Below, one piece after another: positions 8,526-15,215 of a DNA stretch of 27,266 bases. The DNA lies in NCBI GenBank assembly GCA_964626495.1, contig CAZVFT010000023.1, positions 1 through 27,266 of the forward strand, written 5' to 3'. The position numbers were made by a program, and so were the translations under genes. Under the pieces are notes generated by a model. That model searched no databases. It was not told the origin of the DNA and worked only from the letters and a program-made list of their open reading frames with translations. This stretch comes from JACNLN01 sp964626495. Lineage in GTDB: Bacteria; Fidelibacterota; Marinisomatia; Marinisomatales; CAZVFT01. How positions within the stretch are numbered: the first letter of the stretch is position 1; each line of letters starts with the position of its first letter.

Positions 8526-8900
8526 TTTGGAGTTTCCCTCTCTTTTTTATAGCTAAAGATAACAGGGGCAACAATCAAAGTATCCCCTAAATTACTATTA
8601 CATTGTAGAACCCACTCCGAAAAGGTGTTTTTACAAAAGTATGAGATTATTAACTTCACATATTATTGAAGATAGACTTATTGTATATAACGATATTAAT
8701 GTTCTACTTTTTTGAGGATTATGTCATTGTAAAATCATACACAAATAAAAATGAAACAAAGAAATTAGTTAACCGGTTCAGGAATAGTCGTGTTGTATTT
8801 ATACATCCTCTATAACAGTCACTTTTTGGATTTAGAAATATATTTCCAAATAAACTTCTTATGTTTCTAAACAGGGAAAATTAACATCAACAGTCTACTC
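8526..8900. other. Non-coding stretch after rplI
   Basis: This is about 375 bp of AT-rich sequence with no ORF of convincing composition on either strand. A weak gggg...cccc pairing at about 8564-8588 lacks a T-run, so no clear rho-independent terminator is seen for rplI. It marks the left edge of the island; no att-like repeat was found. Confidence 0.5.
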
Positions 8901-9071
8901 CTAATTCCAAATACTGAGTTGAAGAGATGTCTCAGCCTTCCAAAAGCCGACGCCAATGCTGATATGGTCACCACGATATGAGTTATAGAGAAAGGTTAAT
9001 TTCAACAACCAGAATAGATTAAGGCTTGCACCGACTGATTCGGGTGTTTCAATTTTCTCAAATTTTACCAA
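8901..9071 (-). CDS. Small protein of unknown function, possible target of the CARF-sigma54 switch
   Basis: The TTG at 9071-9069 is preceded by a strong Shine-Dalgarno AAGGAG (complement of 9079-9084) with 7-nt spacing. The ORF encodes 56 aa starting MVKFEKIETPESVGASLNLF. It has an aliphatic/aromatic, alternating composition (FWLLKLTFLYNSY, then ISIGVGFWKAETSLQLSIWN) that suggests beta strands or a membrane-associated peptide; no signal peptide is seen. The open frame extends upstream to 9113, but that part lies before the predicted transcription start. A sigma54-like promoter sits 46-61 bp upstream of the TTG, facing this ORF, and the CARF-sigma54 activator gene is immediately upstream on the same strand. 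I do not recognise the family; it could also be a remnant of a larger protein. Confidence 0.45.
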   Translation of the reverse strand: MVKFEKIETPESVGASLNLFWLLKLTFLYNSYRGDHISIGVGFWKAETSLQLSIWN

Positions 9072-9116
9072 AGGTCTTCTCCTTTTTATGTAGATTGTTT
9101 TTCTGCTAACCAAAGA

Positions 9117-9132
9117 TGCCAGAACTGTGCCA
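9117..9132 (-). promoter_or_regulatory. Sigma54-like -24/-12 promoter facing the 56-aa ORF
   Basis: On the - strand this reads TGGCAC-A-GTTC-TGGCA. The -24 element is perfect, GG and GC are exactly 10 nt apart, and the -12 element has one mismatch (TGGC for TTGC). Transcription would start near 9106, giving a ~35-nt leader that contains the AAGGAG site. It lies about 90 bp downstream of the stop codon of a gene for a sigma54 activator. Confidence 0.5.
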
Positions 9133-9193
9133 GCACTATGATTAAATTTATATCGAGAAGAAAAGGTTAAATTGATGATTATAAGGGGGTGAA

Positions 9194-9224
9194 AATGTTA
9201 CTATACAGAGTAATAAATGTTACT
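9194..9224 (-). promoter_or_regulatory. Candidate activator-binding repeats upstream of the sigma54-like promoter
   Basis: Two identical 9-mers AATGTTACT (+ strand, 9194-9202 and 9216-9224) are spaced 22 bp apart, about two helical turns, with an inverted AGTAA half between them. They lie about 60-95 bp upstream of the -24 element, a usual distance for enhancer-binding proteins, and overlap the end of the CARF activator gene. A regulatory role is inferred. Confidence 0.3.
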
Positions 9225-10785
9225 TGTCTTGCTTTTGCCTGTGATACTTCTTTTGCTTAAGGGTTCCTTTATTGTAGCCAAGCAGTTGGTCAGCCCCCGC
9301 CATGCTGCCCGCTTGTTCTATGGCTTCCTCTTCTATATGTCTATTGAACTCTTTAAGGTCAAGTGGAAAGGGAGGAATCGCAGGTCCGTCATACTGCACC
9401 TCGTCCTTCCCCGGTCTGAGTCTTTCAGGAATGTCCCCCCATTTCAGCAATATATCCTGATAACGGCGACAGATACGTCCTACCCATTGTTCCAATTCAC
9501 GCACATTACCCGGCCAGTCATGGTTCATCAGGTACTGTATTACGACATCGTCCAATGAAACATTTTTATTGGACTGATTAAGAAAGTGATTTACCAGAAA
9601 CGGGATATCGCTCTTACGATCTCTCAAAGGGGACAGATAAACTTTCTCATGGAACCGATCTCTCAGGTCTGGGCGGAAGATAGTATCGTCATCAATATCC
9701 CTGTTCGTAGCAGCAATAACCTGAACATTAGCAATATTAACACGATTACCCCTAACTCTACGCCACTCACCACTCTGTAGGAATCTCATAAACACCCCCT
9801 GAATATCGAGAGGTATATTGCCAATCTCATCCAAAAAGATCATCCGTCCTTCGTTAGCTTCCAAGATACCCTTTTTTGTCCTGTCTGCTCCCGTGAATGC
9901 TCCTTTCTCGTGACCGAACAATTCACTTATTATCAGATTGGGAACAAACTGACCGCAATCAAAAACTGTCATTTTTTTATCTATAGACTTACGGTGTTGG
10001 TCCCAAATGGAACGAGCCACAATCTCCTTTCCGGTACCGGGCTCCCCCAGTATTAAGACATGTGTATCGGTGTCAATCTCAAAAAGTATCTGCTCCTTGA
10101 TCTCCCTGATTCGCTTTGATTCTCCAACCAGTAGAGGAATTCTCTCATCAAGATCACGAACTTCTTTTTCTTCTCTATAGACACTTAGTTCAGCTTCAAC
10201 CCTGTTGAGTTTTCGTTTAATCTCATTGGGTGCCTGTATCTGGGGGAAATTATCAATTTCGAGGTTTACCACATGAGTCGAAGGTTTGGTCACCACTTTG
10301 CCACCCTCAATTCTTCTTCTGAATTTAGGATCAGACGACTGAAAAAGTCTAGCGTTGGGAATAAGCCCCGATTTTTGCAACAGTATCCAACAGGCGGTCA
10401 TAGTTGGTGTGCCTGAGGTGATATTAATGATCTTCTCAGCTTTCGCAAACCCCTCCTCCTGGAGGAGTTTCTGTGTTTCATCAAAGATCATTTGATAAAC
10501 AAGATCATAATCCACCGGATCAATGATGTTCACATCGGTAAGATGTACATTTACATCAGGAGCTTCAGATTCAATCAATCTTTTTATCTTATGCGCTATT
10601 TTGAGAAAGTCTGCCTTATTAGATGCTGGGGTTACGAAGATATAGACATCATCTATCTCATCCATATACTCAAAAAAGATTGTTAGAACAGCACCATATT
10701 CCGCCGAATCCGGACCTATATCATCATGTGTGCCAGCGAAGGTGAGGAATTTCATGACGGCGCCACGGGTTTCAAACCGGAACAT
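9220..10785 (-). CDS. CARF-domain sigma54-dependent transcriptional activator (RtcR-like)
   Basis: The N-terminal ~180 residues look like a CARF-type ligand-sensing domain: MKFLTFAGTHDD at the first strand, GAVLTIFF, then the ligand-loop-like NITSGTPTMTACWILL (121-136). A linker leads to a sigma54-interaction AAA+ domain with Walker A GEPGTGKE (247-254), the sigma54 loop GAFTGA (295-300), Walker B MIFLDE (315-320) and arginine-finger region RPDLRDRF (371-378). The C-terminus ends in a Fis-like helix-turn-helix (about 484-513, LLGYNKGTLKQ). Family knowledge: CARF domains bind cyclic oligonucleotides or related RNA signals and RtcR is the known sigma54 example. The first ATG (10785) has no spaced ribosome-binding site; Met11 at 10755 begins at the domain start and may be the true start. 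It lies 15 nt after yhcG. No rtcA/rtcB or CRISPR locus is present. Confidence 0.85.
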   Translation of the reverse strand: MFRFETRGAVMKFLTFAGTHDDIGPDSAEYGAVLTIFFEYMDEIDDVYIFVTPASNKADFLKIAHKIKRLIESEAPDVNVHLTDVNIIDPVDYDLVYQMIFDETQKLLQEEGFAKAEKIINITSGTPTMTACWILLQKSGLIPNARLFQSSDPKFRRRIEGGKVVTKPSTHVVNLEIDNFPQIQAPNEIKRKLNRVEAELSVYREEKEVRDLDERIPLLVGESKRIREIKEQILFEIDTDTHVLILGEPGTGKEIVARSIWDQHRKSIDKKMTVFDCGQFVPNLIISELFGHEKGAFTGADRTKKGILEANEGRMIFLDEIGNIPLDIQGVFMRFLQSGEWRRVRGNRVNIANVQVIAATNRDIDDDTIFRPDLRDRFHEKVYLSPLRDRKSDIPFLVNHFLNQSNKNVSLDDVVIQYLMNHDWPGNVRELEQWVGRICRRYQDILLKWGDIPERLRPGKDEVQYDGPAIPPFPLDLKEFNRHIEEEAIEQAGSMAGADQLLGYNKGTLKQKKYHRQKQDK

Positions 10786-10800
10786 ATCCTAATGTTCATT

Positions 10801-11934
10801 CTAACCAGTGTCCTCCAGTGACCGCGCTTCGAGTATTCTCCGTGTCTGGTTTAGCTCCTGAATCAGAAGTTCCTCATCCGGGAGGGCAAGTTTGTACTCA
10901 GAGGCCATGACCTTGTTCGGTAGTCCTTCGAGAGCATACTTGGCTACAGCCGAATCTTTCTCGGCACAGAGGATGAGACCCACGGGCGGATTTTCGTCTT
11001 CGTGTGTCCAGTGCTCTTCTGCATAGTTGAGATACAGATGCATCTGACCTGCATCGGCATGAGTGAACTTGCCAACTTTCAAATCAATAACTACAAGGCA
11101 CCGGAGGAGCCTGTGGAAAAAGAGCAGATCAACCCGATACCATTTGTTGCCAATCCACAAACGCTTCTGACGGGCAATGAAAGCAAAATCACCACCTAAC
11201 TCCATCAGAAAGTGCCCGAGATGCTCAATGAGCGCCTCTTCCAGGTCACTCTCTGAATACTCATCCTTGAGACCGAGAAACTCTAGAACGAAGGGATCCT
11301 TAATCTCTTCCTCGGGTGTTAGGATATCAGCCGGTTTAGGTTGCGAACCTTTCTTCAGCATGGCAGCTTTGTTCTTGGAAATAAGAGTTCGCTCGTAGAA
11401 TTGTGATGAAATCTGCCTATCTAATTGGCGGACAGACCAGCCGCCTTGGAGGGCTTCAGCTGCATAGAATTCCAAAGCCTCGGGATTATCTGTACGGCGC
11501 ATCAGATGAACATAGTGCGTCCAAGACAGGGGGAATATCTGACCCAACTGGACTGTATCGAATTTCCGAATCGGTGATTCGGATTTTACCTTCAGCAGAG
11601 ATTTCCGAGGCATTGATTCGGAAATCTTCGATCGTGGAAAAGTCAGGTAGAATCGCCTTATGAGCTCGAGATTATCTACAGAATATCCCCTGCCGAATCT
11701 GGCTGTTAAATCAACCGATAGTTTCTTGAGGAGTGCTCTACCATACATAGCCCGCTTCTCCCCCTTCTGGTCAAATTCCACAATTCGTCGGCCGAGCTCC
11801 CAGTAGGTGGCAGTGAGAATAGAATTGACAGACCTCGCCGCCTGCCTCCGCGCTTCCTCCAGGAGATCAGAGAGTTCGCCAACAAACGTGTCATACTTCT
11901 TGGCTGGGACAAGATCTTTCGCTTTATCTATCAT
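10801..11934 (-). CDS. YhcG-type PD-(D/E)XK nuclease domain protein (DUF1016)
   Basis: The 377-aa protein has the DUF1016 N-terminal helical domain (I-L-T-A-T-Y-W-E-L-G-R-R-I-V-E-F then YGRALLKKLSVDL and FGRGYSVDNL). It is followed by L-S-W-T-H-Y-V and a C-terminal PD-(D/E)XK fold with Glu234, Asp269 (YRVDLLFFH), Asp284-x-Lys286 (VVIDLKVGKF) and Gln297 (AGQMHLYLNY). Family knowledge: YhcG proteins are putative nucleases common in mobile and defence regions. A 39-nt in-frame repeat in the linker gives two SES...RK units (residues 103-128). The start overlaps the stop of a CARF remnant (ATGA), with AAGGGTGAG just upstream. The gene looks more GC-rich than its neighbours, consistent with a separate origin. 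Confidence 0.9.
   Translation of the reverse strand: MIDKAKDLVPAKKYDTFVGELSDLLEEARRQAARSVNSILTATYWELGRRIVEFDQKGEKRAMYGRALLKKLSVDLTARFGRGYSVDNLELIRRFYLTFPRSKISESMPRKSLLKVKSESPIRKFDTVQLGQIFPLSWTHYVHLMRRTDNPEALEFYAAEALQGGWSVRQLDRQISSQFYERTLISKNKAAMLKKGSQPKPADILTPEEEIKDPFVLEFLGLKDEYSESDLEEALIEHLGHFLMELGGDFAFIARQKRLWIGNKWYRVDLLFFHRLLRCLVVIDLKVGKFTHADAGQMHLYLNYAEEHWTHEDENPPVGLILCAEKDSAVAKYALEGLPNKVMASEYKLALPDEELLIQELNQTRRILEARSLEDTG
11562..11627 (-). repeat. In-frame 39-nt repeat with two hairpins inside yhcG
   Basis: ATTTCCGA recurs at 11562-11569 and 11601-11608, 39 nt (13 codons) apart, and GATTCGGA recurs at 11576-11583 and 11615-11622. Each unit can form a hairpin: an 8-bp stem with a 3-nt loop at 11565-11583, and a 10-bp stem at 11599-11608/11618-11627. 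The encoded linker shows the duplicated pattern SES-x2-RK. Confidence 0.75.
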
Positions 11935-12044
11935 ACGCTCACCCTTTTGCGATTGAGATGCAGGAAGAAATTCATCACCGCCCCGACTTGTGGACTGTGC
12001 TCAGGGGAATCGTTATCACCGATGGAGGAGATGAAGGTTTTCAT
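11931..12044 (-). pseudogene. Truncated CARF N-terminus (37 codons) overlapping the yhcG start
   Basis: An ATG at 12044-12042 opens 37 codons ending in TGA at 11933-11931, overlapping the yhcG ATG as ATGA. The peptide begins MKTFISSIGDNDSPEHSP and continues QVGAVMNFFLHL. It aligns by eye with the N-terminus of the nearby CARF activator (MKFLTFAGTHDDIGPDS...YGAVLTIFF) and with the general CARF opening of a beta strand, G-x-N/H-D and GAV. It stops where the CARF domain should continue, so it is probably the stump of a second CARF gene, or a short leader peptide coupled to yhcG. No clear Shine-Dalgarno precedes it. Confidence 0.45.
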
Positions 12045-12096
12045 ACGATTACTAGGCCCCGCACTCTGTGATTTTTTAATTTCATATTGGGATAAA

Positions 12097-12993
12097 TCAG
12101 GTATGTCTAAGGGTTATAGTTATATAAGAGTTATCACCAGCTCCATTTTCATAGATGTTTTTCTCAAAGTTCTTGAAGAACATACCGATGCCACCACCCA
12201 CATCAATGTTGAACTGTTCTGTTCGAAACGTTCTATCATGGACCTTCCCAAAAGTGAAATTTAGGGAAAGGTTTGCGGGACAGATCATCTTGATTTGACT
12301 CTTTATCCCTTCTTCACAAACCCTGTCTGTATCTCTTCTGGACTCATCAGACAGACTGTGTATGATGATCTCGCTACCTTTCTTACACATCTTCATTAGG
12401 TCGCGCAGGAAAGGTCTGGGTACAAACTTGTCCTTTTTCGCATTATAAGTGATGGGCCACGGGTCCTGAATCCACAACTCCTCCGTAACTCTAATATAAG
12501 GTTCCACCAGACAACTCGGATCAAATTGTTCCTTATCCTTCAACTCTACCCTGCGAGGGTTGGCACATTTGCAGCTCTTGTTTGGGTTCAAGTACTCTCT
12601 CAAAGCACAAACATTCACATTTGTCTTAACGCCAATAGTCACTCTGCATTCCCCATTGTAATTGTGTCTGATCAATATTCTGTCCCCGTTCATCGCAGCA
12701 ATTGAAAGAGCCGTGCGAAACCGGTCATCGGGTATTTCTTTGGGTGTAAACGGGGAAGTGTTAGGATTCATTGACTTGATCTTACCACTCAAGAATAACT
12801 GGATGTTACCTTTTGCTAAGGATTTTTCCTCATCCGGAACCGTGTCGAGAAATTGGTCGAGATCGCTGTAGAAATAATTGTCCACAAATATCGTCTTTTC
12901 CTTCTCGAGATACTCCAAAGCCCTCAGGTAATCGCTCTTATTACTATGATAGATATTGATGAAATCAGCCGCTAATGTGATTTCCTGAAACAC
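12097..12993 (-). CDS. Protein with MIT_C/PLD-like C-terminal domain, partner of the DUF3696 ATPase
   Basis: The frame is open from 13059, but that would overlap the ATPase gene by 64 nt. The GTG at 12993 is 2 nt after the ATPase stop and starts MFQEITLAADFINIYHSNKS (298 aa), so I prefer it. Residues ~170-298 resemble the phospholipase D-like domain found at the end of MIT proteins (MIT_C): ELWIQDPWP (172-180), a Rossmann-like segment GSEIIIHSLSDES (206-218), then HDR (252-254) in GKVHDRTFRTEQ and DVGGGIGMFF (264-273). Only one HxR-type motif is seen, so phosphodiesterase activity is uncertain. Cys129, Cys141, Cys143 and Cys161 could bind metal. The N-terminal ~100 residues are of unknown type. 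Tight linkage suggests one functional unit with the ATPase. Confidence 0.6.
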   Translation of the reverse strand: MFQEITLAADFINIYHSNKSDYLRALEYLEKEKTIFVDNYFYSDLDQFLDTVPDEEKSLAKGNIQLFLSGKIKSMNPNTSPFTPKEIPDDRFRTALSIAAMNGDRILIRHNYNGECRVTIGVKTNVNVCALREYLNPNKSCKCANPRRVELKDKEQFDPSCLVEPYIRVTEELWIQDPWPITYNAKKDKFVPRPFLRDLMKMCKKGSEIIIHSLSDESRRDTDRVCEEGIKSQIKMICPANLSLNFTFGKVHDRTFRTEQFNIDVGGGIGMFFKNFEKNIYENGAGDNSYITITLRHT

Positions 12994-12995
12994 GA

Positions 12996-14783
12996 CTATT
13001 GATGCCTTAGTAATTCCTTGGTGAGTCTGTAATCTTCCTCGAAGAATCCTCCTGGCCACGGCTCTACGAACATCCCTTTTTCTGTAATTTCAAGTTTCTT
13101 AACATAGCTGTTCTCATTTTTATACTTACCGACATAGTATATTGCCATATCATCTTTCGACAGGTTGCCTTTTGCTACCTCAACTTGAAAACCCCTCACT
13201 AAGTGTTCAGAGTGAGTTTCCAAAATAAGTTGAAGGTTACCCATCTTATAGGGTCGCTTATCAGAATGTGAATCCCTAAGAGCATGCACGAACATACTGG
13301 ACAATCTTGATTGAGCCTTCGGGTGGAGGTGAAGCTCGGGCTGCTCAATAGCAATAATCGGATGCCTGTTCGAATATCTCCGATGGTTATGTAACGACAT
13401 AATAATTGGTAATACCTGTGATAAACCAAAACCTGTATCGACGTAGTTGTACGATTTACTGTCTATCATTTCTTCAACGATCAAAGTGTAGAACTCTGGC
13501 AATCCGGTTCCACCACCTGTTTTCTTGTATCTAACAGAGTATGGGAATCCGAGCCTTTGAAGGTCTTTACTCACAGAGCCCATAAGGTCATATGATCTAG
13601 CAGAATTAAGATGAAATTGGTTCAGTGATAGTTCAATTTCTTCAGACGAATAGACTCGCTTCGGTACAGGCCTCACAGGCGGTAGGATAATAACTAAATC
13701 AAGATTACCAAGAAGGGTAGGTGAGATTATATTCTTTATTAGCTTTTGATCGACTACAGAGTATACTGTCCTTTCAATCTCTTGTATAACCTTGCGGTAG
13801 ATATACTGCCAAAGCCAGTACGCGAAATCCTTATGGTATCGTTTGTATGACTGGTCGTGCACAACCTCCAAAAACATATTTACTACTTGTTTTTCCTTAC
13901 GTGTTCTCTTACGGTCCTGCTTTTTATCGTCAAATCTACCCTTTCCTCTTTTATCTATAGACTCTTCCAGATCTGTTACCGTTAACTTTACCAGCCCGGT
14001 GGCAACAGAAGATAGCTCATACAGTTCATCTGGAACAGACTGTGACGTACCATATATTCCAAGAATTTCTGTTACTTCCTTCCTAGCATCTATTTGTTTG
14101 CCTGTCTCACCTGCAGATACAATGTTAATTCCTCTGTTTGTTATCCTGATGGAGTTTTCAGCTTTAAAAATCTTTTGCACGCCTTTCTTGATATCCTCTT
14201 CATTTACAGAACTTCCAGAGCAAACAGATAAAACTTTAGCCATATCATTCAACTCGCTATCGAGATCTGTCATGATTTTGTCAAGAACCGCAGAACTTAA
14301 TTTGAATTCTAAACCCGAATTACTTCGCTTAGAAAAGACAAACGATAAATTTCTACGTTTTTTCAGACCTAATGTATACATAAAGGAAGAGGTGCGCGAT
14401 GTCTCATTGATCGATACTTTGTTGATTGTAACCTCATGTCCCATCGATTCCAAAGGCAAGATGTCGCCCAAAGAATCCGGTGCCGGAGTGGGAGCCCAAC
14501 GGTCAAGGTGTATTTCGATTGATAACGGCTCTCTTACGTTTTTATGAGAGACCGTTTTGAAATCTACCAAGTCCGTATCTGGCCCATCATACTTCAGTAA
14601 GTCACCAGGTTTACCATCCTTATACGATTGATGCAATAAGCCAAACAATTTTATGATCGCACTTTTACCCCCGCTGTTTGGACCTACAAGAATCGTTATG
14701 GGCTTAATATCAATTTTCCATGGATTTCCCCAGCGGTTGATCTTAAATGATTTGTAGTTCTTAAATGATATTGATTTAATCAC
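12996..14783 (-). CDS. ABC-class AAA ATPase with C-terminal DUF3696 domain
   Basis: The 595-aa protein begins with the RecF/OLD-like strand MIKSISFKNYKSFK and a Walker A GPNSGGKS at 34-41. A long helical insertion (about 120-350) replaces a coiled coil. Then follow DTGFGLSQVLPIIMSL (signature-like motif), Walker B IIAIEQPELHLHP (about 476-487) and the H-loop region LILETHSEHLVRG (519-530). The C-terminus E-I-T-E-K-G...EPWPGGFFEED (about 576-583) is the hallmark of DUF3696. Family knowledge: such ATPases occur in prokaryotic defence and abortive-infection gene pairs with varied partners. No Toprim nuclease domain is visible, so this is not a full OLD nuclease; the partner gene downstream would supply any effector activity. 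It is the first gene of the - strand set. Confidence 0.88.
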   Translation of the reverse strand: MIKSISFKNYKSFKINRWGNPWKIDIKPITILVGPNSGGKSAIIKLFGLLHQSYKDGKPGDLLKYDGPDTDLVDFKTVSHKNVREPLSIEIHLDRWAPTPAPDSLGDILPLESMGHEVTINKVSINETSRTSSFMYTLGLKKRRNLSFVFSKRSNSGLEFKLSSAVLDKIMTDLDSELNDMAKVLSVCSGSSVNEEDIKKGVQKIFKAENSIRITNRGINIVSAGETGKQIDARKEVTEILGIYGTSQSVPDELYELSSVATGLVKLTVTDLEESIDKRGKGRFDDKKQDRKRTRKEKQVVNMFLEVVHDQSYKRYHKDFAYWLWQYIYRKVIQEIERTVYSVVDQKLIKNIISPTLLGNLDLVIILPPVRPVPKRVYSSEEIELSLNQFHLNSARSYDLMGSVSKDLQRLGFPYSVRYKKTGGGTGLPEFYTLIVEEMIDSKSYNYVDTGFGLSQVLPIIMSLHNHRRYSNRHPIIAIEQPELHLHPKAQSRLSSMFVHALRDSHSDKRPYKMGNLQLILETHSEHLVRGFQVEVAKGNLSKDDMAIYYVGKYKNENSYVKKLEITEKGMFVEPWPGGFFEEDYRLTKELLRHQ

Positions 14784-15215
14784 AGACTAATCCCTTGCTT
14801 TACATTTGATAGTCACACAAACTATGCCATACCAAGTGCATGAGTAGAATATAGCAAATACAATTTTAAAGAGTAACAATTATTACACTTATTGGTTTCA
14901 AATATTACTCTCTTATTCATTCCTCCCCTTTAGTAAACAATATGTTTTTGTGTCCACTTTCTCACATCTTGATGTAGTAGTTCCAACATTGCAAAACCCA
15001 TATTTTATATAACCCGGAAATATCATTCCCCTGAATATGCCCCAAATTTCATAAAAGAAGATAAACCGCAGCCCGACTTATATCAATAAAAAACAGGAGC
15101 AGACAATTCGCCTGTCTGGATTCAAAAGCGTGGTTTGGGATGGTTAGGATAACAACGGTTGTTATACGAGGTTTTTTATTGCACGTTTGTAATACCACGT
15201 CTATTTTAGCACACG
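14784..15215. other. Divergent intergenic region between the DUF3696 ATPase and priA
   Basis: About 430 bp, AT-rich next to the ATPase. It should hold the promoters of both divergent units. Two inverted repeats are visible: CAGACA/TGTCTG (15100-15105/15113-15118) and the 17-bp odd palindrome at 15149-15165. No GG-N10-GC sigma54 element of good quality faces the ATPase. No convincing small ORF was found. Confidence 0.5.
15149..15165. promoter_or_regulatory. 17-bp odd palindrome upstream of priA
   Basis: ATAACAAC-G-GTTGTTAT is a perfect 8+1+8 inverted repeat ending 50 bp before the priA ATG. The central loop is too short for a normal terminator, although a GTTTTTTATT run follows at about 15171-15180. 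An operator site is more likely, but this is inferred from shape alone. Confidence 0.35.

Noticed and set aside
9195..9260. A 21-codon + strand ORF after AAGGGGG
   Set aside because: It runs antisense into the end of the CARF activator gene and its peptide shows no recognisable feature. The ribosome-binding match is probably chance or part of the opposite-strand regulatory region.
11947..12264. A 105-codon + strand ORF
   Set aside because: It is the complement of the CARF remnant, the intergenic gap and the end of the PLD-like gene, whose - strand frames have recognisable motifs.
9220..14783. CRISPR array or Cas genes accompanying the CARF protein
   Set aside because: No direct repeats with regular spacers and no Cas motifs are visible; the CARF domain here is fused to a sigma54 activator, not to a Csm6/Csx effector.
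12996..14783. OLD-family nuclease (Gabija GajA or OLD)
   Set aside because: The C-terminus ends in a DUF3696 signature and lacks a Toprim domain (no E...DxD pattern), and no UvrD-like helicase is next to it.
14784..15215. A sigma54 promoter for the island operon, which would make the CARF activator its regulator
   Set aside because: Scanning the - strand for GG-N10-GC gave only GGCGAATTGTCTGC (around 15100-15113), which matches neither the -24 nor the -12 element well. The 162-bp gap before yhcG has none either.
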